The position numbers and the translations under genes are program-made. Of a stretch of DNA of 11,777 nucleotides, positions 7,980-11,777 are shown piece after piece. This DNA is from a bacterium (lineage in GTDB: Bacteria > Patescibacteriota > Gracilibacteria > UM-FILTER-43-11), in NCBI GenBank assembly GCA_030426875.1, contig JAUHXI010000027.1, positions 1 through 11,777 on the forward strand, given 5' to 3'. The notes below the pieces were generated by a model, which saw only the letters and a list, made by a program, of their open reading frames with translations, was not told the DNA's origin and searched no databases. How positions within the stretch are numbered: position 1 is the first letter of the stretch; each line of letters opens with the position of its first letter.

Positions 7980-8009
7980 GGTATAATGGTTATTTGATAA
8001 TTATTTATA

Positions 8010-8579
8010 CTAAGCTTGAGCGCAGTCCCCCCAAAAGGTCCACACATTATTGTTTTCTTTTGCATAACATTTGTGAACTAAGTCCCACCCTTCGCCGTCA
8101 TTCATGTAAACGCAGGAATTCCGCCAGTTTGAACCATGGTAATAATTATAGTGATCAACCAAGCCATCTCCATTTAAGTCTTGAAATCCCATGGTTCTAT
8201 TGCCAACAGAATTGCTAAACTCTTCCATTTGCCATTCACTTTTTTTATAAATTCCAGAACTAGGCCATTCTTGATGACCATTACCACAATTGGTATAAGG
8301 TGGAAATTCTGTGCCATCCCCCACTGTCATTTGTTGTGGCTCTAAATCAGCCTTAAAATCATCAAGACCTTCAAGATTTGGTGAATCATTATTCACTACT
8401 CCACTCAAGGCCAACGTGAGTTCATTTTGAGATTCAATCAGTTGACTCATCTGAGATTCCAGTACATTGATTTTTTGATCATCCACCTCTTCTGCTTGGG
8501 AAAAAGTAGAAAAAGTTAGGGCAATGAGTAGGACAAAAAAACCACTCAAAATAAAATTGAACGTATTAAGCTGCTTCAT
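8010..8579 (-). CDS. Small secreted protein with one FG-GAP/VCBS-like calcium loop (copy 2)
   Basis: A 189-aa paralogue of the next gene downstream. It has a signal peptide (about 1-29, FSQA|E), a predicted helix (33-60, KINVLESQMSQLIESQNEL), DDFKADLEPQQ (73-83), the DLNGDGLVD loop (134-142) and four matching cysteines (C98, C156, C171, C186). It ends in WTFWGDCAQA, as the other copy ends in WTFWGDCAA. The conserved cysteines suggest two disulfides outside the cell. It is the first gene of the presumed toxin transcript, 157 bp after rpsU. The two copies differ most in residues 110-135 and 144-155, before and after the calcium loop, which may form a variable face. No Shine-Dalgarno; the leader just before the ATG has a small GTCTA/TAGAC inverted repeat (8581-8601). 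Confidence 0.85.
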   Translation of the reverse strand: MKQLNTFNFILSGFFVLLIALTFSTFSQAEEVDDQKINVLESQMSQLIESQNELTLALSGVVNNDSPNLEGLDDFKADLEPQQMTVGDGTEFPPYTNCGNGHQEWPSSGIYKKSEWQMEEFSNSVGNRTMGFQDLNGDGLVDHYNYYHGSNWRNSCVYMNDGEGWDLVHKCYAKENNNVWTFWGDCAQA

Positions 8580-8672
8580 GGTCTAAGGGGGTTAAATAGA
8601 CAAAAATCCAAACATACGTGTGGAGGGATACATTGTTATTGGTGGCAACCTGGTTTGACCTGTGATTTTCTA

Positions 8673-8702
8673 TTTATATTTTTCCAATATCAAATTCTTC
8701 AA
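8673..8702 (-). promoter_or_regulatory. Weak candidate promoter for the toxin locus
   Basis: On the minus strand, TTGAAG (8702-8697) and TATAAA (8678-8673) stand 18 bp apart in the 157-bp gap between rpsU and the first FG-GAP-like gene. The -35 is poor, and the transcript would have an 80-90 nt leader. Read-through from the rpsU promoter is the alternative, since I see no terminator after rpsU. Confidence 0.3.
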
Positions 8703-8736
8703 ACCTTCATTAGAAATTTTGGAATTAAATAAAGCT

Positions 8737-8940
8737 CTAGCTGTAGTATTTTGCTCTTTCTCGCTTTTTTCTATAGCTTGAACGGCTTACGGCTGCTTCA
8801 CGGATTTGCTTTTTGGTCTTTTTGGTCGCAAAGTAGCGGTTCCGCTTCTGGTTCATGATGCGACTGCGTTGGACCACTTTTTTAAAGCGGCTCATCAGAC
8901 GTTCATTGGACTCATTGTCTTTTTTAATGGCGTATAGCAT
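8737..8940 (-). CDS. rpsU: 30S ribosomal protein bS21
   Basis: A 67-aa, strongly basic protein with the bS21 layout: a short N-terminal strand (MLYAIKKDNESNERL), the helix LMSRFKKVVQRSRIM, then a Lys/Arg-rich helix (KTKKQIREAAVSRSSYRKK) ending RAKYYS. bS21 sits on the platform of the small subunit beside the 3' end of 16S rRNA, near the anti-Shine-Dalgarno. Length matches the family (about 60-70 aa), though the sequence is divergent, as in many candidate-phylum genomes. It has a strong Shine-Dalgarno (AAGGAG, 6 bases before ATG) and its own promoter, whereas the other genes here lack one. It is divergent from the membrane-anchored gene at 9126 and is followed on the same strand by the toxin locus. 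Other small basic proteins are possible but the RFKK...R pattern makes bS21 the best call. Confidence 0.85.
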   Translation of the reverse strand: MLYAIKKDNESNERLMSRFKKVVQRSRIMNQKRNRYFATKKTKKQIREAAVSRSSYRKKRERAKYYS

Positions 8941-8946
8941 GGATAG

Positions 8947-8952
8947 CTCCTT
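8947..8952 (-). promoter_or_regulatory. Strong Shine-Dalgarno of rpsU
   Basis: AAGGAG on the minus strand, followed by CTATCC and the ATG at 8940. It is the only clear Shine-Dalgarno before any gene start in the window. The RHS, both pilins, the 9126 gene, SUKH and DUF2283 starts have A/T-rich leaders, and der has a C-rich one. A strong site on rpsU alone is the pattern reported for Bacteroidota, where bS21 helps hide the anti-SD and its own mRNA senses that. Confidence 0.8.
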
Positions 8953-8974
8953 TTTTTAAATTAATAACGAAACC

Positions 8975-9003
8975 TTTATACATTAAATTCTTTAATAGCG
9001 CAA
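8975..9003 (-). promoter_or_regulatory. Promoter of rpsU
   Basis: Minus strand TTGCGC (9003-8998) and TATAAA (8980-8975) with 17-bp spacing. Transcription would start near 8968, giving a leader of about 28 nt that contains the Shine-Dalgarno. Confidence 0.6.
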
Positions 9004-9034
9004 ATGTTTATTTTGAACTCGGAAAGGGGTAATA

Positions 9035-9063
9035 TTGCTTAATCATATAAAATAATGTATAAT
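9035..9063 (+). promoter_or_regulatory. Promoter of the membrane-anchored protein gene
   Basis: TTGCTT (9035-9040) and a consensus TATAAT (9058-9063) with 17-bp spacing, about 55 nt of leader before the ATG at 9126. It is divergent from the rpsU promoter; both share the sequence AATGTATAA around the -10, and the two -35 boxes are 31 bp apart. A second, weaker TTGACT/TTGACC pair lies near 9088-9099 without a good -10. Confidence 0.6.
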
Positions 9064-9125
9064 TCTGCATTAAGCACGAAAAATCTTGACTGTTGACCAT
9101 GCTACAAAATAAAGCTTAAATAAAA

Positions 9126-10487
9126 ATGGATTCAAATCCAATTAATGATAAGGATAGCGAAGTGAGTCAAGATTTGAATGAAGAAATCACTCCTCAATCA
9201 CCACAAAACAGTGGCGGAGAAAAAAGACCTAGAAGAAAGCTCATTCAGGGCATCGTTATTGTTATTATCCTGATTAGTGTTGGACTAGGTACTTATGCAT
9301 GGCTGTCAAATAAAGAGGTACAGAATGATGAAATTGAACCTGAAGTGAGTGTTAGCCAGGTTGAACTCGCTACAAGTTCAGGCGGTCAAATAAACATAAA
9401 TGATGCTGATGAGCTGGGCTATGAATCCCTTGTATTACAAGGGCCAGAAGAAGTTGGTATTCCTGAAAATTTGGATCCACCACCTCCTGTAGATGACGTG
9501 CAAGTCAGTGATGAGCCTGAAGCTCTCAACCCTTCTACAGGGGAGTCAATAGAGCAACGCCCTATCGAAGACCTTCCGCAAATTCCAAGCCTAAAAAGTG
9601 AACCGATTGTCAATAAACTAGAAGCGGAGGGAATGACTTTATCAATTGAAGTTGAAAAAGAGACTTATGAAGTCAACGAGGCATTTGAGGCTCGTTTTCA
9701 CTTAGAAAAGCCTGGTGAAGTGGGCATTCGTGTTCTCATTGCCGATATAGTTTTACGAGATGATTTGGAGGCTAGAAAAGTAGGCGGTTCAGTTCAGAAC
9801 CTTTCAATACAAGGTGAAAGGGGCTTAACATTAGGCGCTTTCGATTTAAGTGAATCTGGGTATAGCGGTTTTCAGGAAAGTTTTGCCGAACCAGGTGTGT
9901 ATACTTTTAGCTTTAATGTCTACCGTTGTTCCGATATTTATACTAGTGAGGATGCATGTGAGCCAAGCATTCAGTTGAGCGACCTAGAGGGCATTGAGCC
10001 ACTGGCTTCCATCTCTCAAACCATCACGGTTGTGGAAGTCATAGAAGAAAACAGTGTTGTAGTAGAAAGCACACTACAAAAAGAAGGGTATAACCCAGTG
10101 CCTAGTATTATCAATGATGAAATCCTCAATTGCCTACTGGGTGAAGACACAGAATGCCTTAGGCCATATGTTGAATCATTCTCACAAAATTTAACAAACT
10201 GCACTCCGTCCAATGGCACTACTTCTGTTGGATTTGAACCCTTTTTTGGCTGGTTTAGAGCTTATGAAATCCTAGGGCTCGAAAATGGAAATTGTAGGAT
10301 TGATTACTGGTTTCTAGACAATTCTAAGCTTGTGCTTCCTGCTGAAATTGAGCCTATTTCTGACGACCTCTTGAATAAAAAAATGACTTGTTTCTTGACA
10401 GAAGATGAGCTGGCCGTTGAAAGAGCTCATGAGTTAAAAAGGTGTGAAGGTGATCTTAAAGATGTGTTAGCTGTGTTGAATTCCTAA
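9126..10487 (+). CDS. Membrane-anchored exported protein with Ig-like region and Cys-containing C-terminal domain
   Basis: A 453-aa protein I do not recognise. Residues 1-38 are polar and end in the basic KRPRRK. One membrane helix follows (39-60, IQGIVIVIILISVGLGTYAW), so an N-in/C-out signal-anchor is expected. Residues 61-165 form an acidic, Pro-rich linker (DPPPPVDD at 117-124). Residues 170-305 look like a beta-sandwich: MTLSIEVEKETYEVNEAF resembles the start of many extracellular Ig-like domains, and EPGVYTFSFNVYRC is a late strand. C268 and C278 could form a disulfide. Residues 325-453 hold six more cysteines (336, 344, 359, 390, 422, 440). It has its own promoter. The promoter of the first pilin starts 9 bases after its stop codon, so it may be part of the same surface apparatus. 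Start ATG 9126 follows AATAAAA, without Shine-Dalgarno. Confidence 0.85.
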   Translation: MDSNPINDKDSEVSQDLNEEITPQSPQNSGGEKRPRRKLIQGIVIVIILISVGLGTYAWLSNKEVQNDEIEPEVSVSQVELATSSGGQININDADELGYESLVLQGPEEVGIPENLDPPPPVDDVQVSDEPEALNPSTGESIEQRPIEDLPQIPSLKSEPIVNKLEAEGMTLSIEVEKETYEVNEAFEARFHLEKPGEVGIRVLIADIVLRDDLEARKVGGSVQNLSIQGERGLTLGAFDLSESGYSGFQESFAEPGVYTFSFNVYRCSDIYTSEDACEPSIQLSDLEGIEPLASISQTITVVEVIEENSVVVESTLQKEGYNPVPSIINDEILNCLLGEDTECLRPYVESFSQNLTNCTPSNGTTSVGFEPFFGWFRAYEILGLENGNCRIDYWFLDNSKLVLPAEIEPISDDLLNKKMTCFLTEDELAVERAHELKRCEGDLKDVLAVLNS

Positions 10488-10495
10488 GATTACCA

Positions 10496-10524
10496 TTGAC
10501 TTTAGCTCGTATATTTGATATAAT
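10496..10524 (+). promoter_or_regulatory. Strong extended -10 promoter of the pilin genes
   Basis: TTGACT (10496-10501), 17-bp spacer, TATAAT (10519-10524), preceded by TG at 10516-10517 (TGaTATAAT). This is close to the ideal sigma-70 type and by far the best promoter in the window, fitting an abundant structural protein. It also settles the start of the first pilin: the TTG at 10496 and the ATG at 10523 are promoter bases, so the ATG at 10556 is the start. Confidence 0.85.
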
Positions 10525-10555
10525 GGTAAGAATTAGAAAAATAAATAACAAAAAA

Positions 10556-10903
10556 ATGAAAAAACTAATCCTAAAAGCATCGACCCTATTAATGACTTAT
10601 GTTGTAATGGGCAGCAATGCTATGGCTCAAAGTGCCATTATTGATCCAAATACAAGGCCAGATGCATCGGTTGACGGTGAGTTTTCAAGCAATATCACCA
10701 CACTCATCAACTCACTTCTAGCTATTCTGGGCTTAATTGCCGTGGGTTTCTTAATCTATGCCGGAGTTCTGATGGTAACAGCCGGTGGCAATGATGAGCA
10801 AGTGACTAAGGCCAGAAAGATCATCACCTATGCTGTGATTGGAATTGTGATCATCATTCTATCGTGGAGCATTGTTGGATTTGTAGCTGGTCTCCTAGGT
10901 TAG
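10556..10903 (+). CDS. VirB2/TrbC-like pilin, copy 1
   Basis: A 115-aa secreted small membrane protein. It has a signal peptide (1-25, NAMAQ|S), a short variable region (26-48), helix 1 (about 50-75, INSLLAILGLIAVGFLIYAG), a polar turn GGNDEQVTKARK (77-88) and helix 2 (about 89-113, IITYAVIGIVIIILSWSIVGF). Two long helices joined by a short charged loop after a cleaved signal is the VirB2/TrbC pilin layout. Such proteins, often annotated just as pilin, are frequent in Patescibacteria genomes. They would polymerise into a conjugation- or attachment-like pilus. The start is ATG 10556, 32 bases after the -10 box, with no Shine-Dalgarno. No VirB4, VirB6 or other T4SS gene is in view, so the machine it serves is unknown. 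Confidence 0.85.
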   Translation: MKKLILKASTLLMTYVVMGSNAMAQSAIIDPNTRPDASVDGEFSSNITTLINSLLAILGLIAVGFLIYAGVLMVTAGGNDEQVTKARKIITYAVIGIVIIILSWSIVGFVAGLLG

Positions 10904-10957
10904 CTTAAGACCCGATACAATAAATAACTTAAATATTTCTTAAACGATTTATAAAAA

Positions 10958-11308
10958 ATGAAAAAGTTAGCCTTAAAAATATCTGTATTATTAACTGGTT
11001 TGCTCACTCCTTTGATTGCCCTTGCTCAAGGAAATGGGGCTGGATTCTTCATTGAAGGAACCGCACCAGATGTGACAGCACAAGGAGGCTTGGCTGATAA
11101 TGTAACCGGACTGATCAACTCAATCTTGGCCATTCTTGGCTTGGTTGCTGTGGCCTTTCTGATTTATGCAGGCGTACTCATGGTGACAGCTGGGGGTAAT
11201 GATGAGCAAGTGGGTAAAGCACGTAAAGTCATCACCTATGCCTTAGTGGGCATCATCATCATTGTTCTCTCGTGGACCATTGTGTCGTTTGTGGCTGGAC
11301 TACTTTAA
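10958..11308 (+). CDS. VirB2/TrbC-like pilin, copy 2
   Basis: A 116-aa paralogue of the preceding gene, 54 bp downstream. It has a signal peptide (1-24, IALAQ|G), a variable segment (25-51), helix 1 (about 53-78, INSILAILGLVAVAFLIYAG), the turn GGNDEQVGKARK (79-90) and helix 2 (about 91-115, VITYALVGIIIIVLSWTIVSF). The two copies are nearly identical from INS to the end but unrelated between signal peptide and helix 1, so the exposed N-terminus varies while the packing core is fixed. I see no convincing promoter in the gap and assume co-transcription from 10496. A strong terminator follows. The ATG follows TTATAAAAA, without Shine-Dalgarno. Confidence 0.85.
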   Translation: MKKLALKISVLLTGLLTPLIALAQGNGAGFFIEGTAPDVTAQGGLADNVTGLINSILAILGLVAVAFLIYAGVLMVTAGGNDEQVGKARKVITYALVGIIIIVLSWTIVSFVAGLL

Positions 11309-11345
11309 GACCACTAAGGAGAGCTGATTCATTTATAAAAAATCT

Positions 11346-11379
11346 AAACCCTTTCTGCTGATTCGCAGGAGGGGTTTTT
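11346..11379 (+). terminator. Rho-independent terminator, probably bidirectional
   Basis: A 13-bp stem (11346-11358 with 11365-11377, two G-U pairs), 6-base loop TGATTC, and T-run (TTTTT at 11375-11379, part of it in the stem). It lies 37 bp after the second pilin. On the minus strand the same hairpin is followed by TTTAGATTTTTT and would also end the convergent gene at 11406. Confidence 0.88.
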
Positions 11380-11405
11380 GAAACAAAAAATAAGTGACTT
11401 AAGTA

Positions 11406-11777
11406 TCAAGCTGTTTCTACAAAAGGTTCAACCACTTTTTCGGGTGTTTTCTCTATTGCCTTTTTTGTGGTGTCATCATCAATCACAATCCTTCCTGGTA
11501 AGACTTTTATAATTCTATCTTGAGAAATTAGCCTTATTTTGTAGCCAAAAAGACCTAAAAAAAACTTTTGTATGTATAAATTTTTGATCAAATACGTTTT
11601 TGTGGAAAATGAAAAATTATAGACGTAACCGTAGGGTTTTCCTTTTTCATTCTCCACATTTGAATTTAAAAATAAGCGCCCATCTTCCAAAATTTGAGCA
11701 ATACGCACCACTTCTTCAGGTGCACATAGACTTTGTTCTGACTTGATGTAGATTTTCTTCTTAAACTCGAGAATGTT
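11406..11777 (-). CDS. PRC-barrel-like domain protein, 5' end cut by window edge
   Basis: The frame is open from the right edge (NILEFKKKIYIKSEQSL...) to a TGA at 11406, 124 codons including the stop. The visible part looks like a PRC-barrel: RIAQILEDGRLFLNSNVENE, then GKPYGYVYNFSFSTKT (the G-x-x-x-GxVxDxxF-like turn), a hydrophobic strand with NLYIQKF, and DRIIKVLPGRIVIDDD (a typical final strand pair). A Lys/Glu/Pro tail follows. PRC-barrels are small beta-barrels found in RimM and in many short cytoplasmic proteins. A GTG at 11711 is possible as an internal start, but the coding pattern continues upstream of it, so the true start is probably outside the window. No signal peptide is visible. 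It converges on the pilins and shares their terminator. Confidence 0.6.
   Translation of the reverse strand, partial: NILEFKKKIYIKSEQSLCAPEEVVRIAQILEDGRLFLNSNVENEKGKPYGYVYNFSFSTKTYLIKNLYIQKFFLGLFGYKIRLISQDRIIKVLPGRIVIDDDTTKKAIEKTPEKVVEPFVETA

Larger units (their letters stand above)
7410..8579 (-). repeat. Tandem gene duplication, 600-bp period
   Basis: The two 189-codon genes at 7410-7979 and 8010-8579 have start codons exactly 600 bp apart. They still share nucleotide stretches, for example near their 3' ends (around 7424-7475 and 8023-8074) and in the EWPSS and DDFKADLEPQQ segments. The signal peptides and coiled-coil regions have diverged more. This is an old tandem duplication with preserved length and reading frame, so both copies appear to be under selection. 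Confidence 0.85.

Noticed and set aside
8581..8601. GTCTA/TAGAC inverted repeat just before the first FG-GAP-like gene
   Set aside because: Only five base pairs with an 11-base loop; noted in the gene entry but too weak for a separate regulatory feature.
10904..10957. Possible promoter or terminator between the two pilins
   Set aside because: TACAAT at 10916-10921 has no acceptable -35, and no stable hairpin was seen in the gap.
1..11777. UGA=Gly recoding (Gracilibacteria/Absconditabacteria code)
   Set aside because: No in-frame TGA occurs in the 1685-codon RHS frame, der or other genes, and the gene at 11406 ends in TGA right before a terminator.

Overview
The window most likely comes from a Patescibacteria (CPR) type bacterium, possibly of the Peregrinibacteria/Gracilibacteria side. 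This is inferred from three things. There are two small secreted VirB2/TrbC-like double-helix pilins of the kind common in CPR genomes. The ribosomal protein bS21 is divergent. Almost no gene has a Shine-Dalgarno sequence; most starts follow A-rich leaders. Several long reading frames contain no in-frame TGA and one gene ends in TGA, so the standard code applies, which argues against the UGA=Gly lineages. No rRNA, tRNA, IS element or CRISPR array was seen.

Layout. On the minus strand, read from right to left: rpsU (8940-8737); two tandem paralogous secreted proteins with one FG-GAP/VCBS-like calcium loop each (8579-8010 and 7979-7410); a 1685-aa secreted SpvB/RHS polymorphic toxin (7375-2318); a DUF2283 protein (2307-2086); a possible 33-aa ORF overlapping a perfect 16-bp palindrome (2058-1957); a SUKH (SMI1/KNR4) immunity-type protein (1942-1352); and the essential GTPase gene der, cut by the left edge (1225-1). 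On the plus strand: a membrane-anchored, cysteine-containing exported protein (9126-10487), then two pilin-like genes (10556-10903, 10958-11308) ending in a strong hairpin terminator. A PRC-barrel-like gene, cut by the right edge, converges on that terminator from the minus strand.

How the genes work together. The core of the window is a polymorphic toxin locus. The RHS protein has a signal peptide, an acidic linker, a SpvB/TcdB-like N-terminal region, YD repeats and an RHS core with the paired DPxG motifs. Its AT-rich tip ends in a DUF4258-like domain. DUF2283, ten bases downstream, is the probable cognate immunity protein, and the SUKH gene is a probable second immunity gene. The paired FG-GAP-like proteins lie 34 bp upstream of the RHS gene and are probably co-expressed with it. 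The 3' end of the RHS gene and the immunity genes are clearly more AT-rich than the RHS core and der, as expected for a swapped toxin-tip cassette.

The plus-strand genes look like a separate cell-surface/pilus-like group with its own promoters. rpsU is the only gene seen with a strong Shine-Dalgarno, which recalls the bS21 autoregulation described in Bacteroidota.
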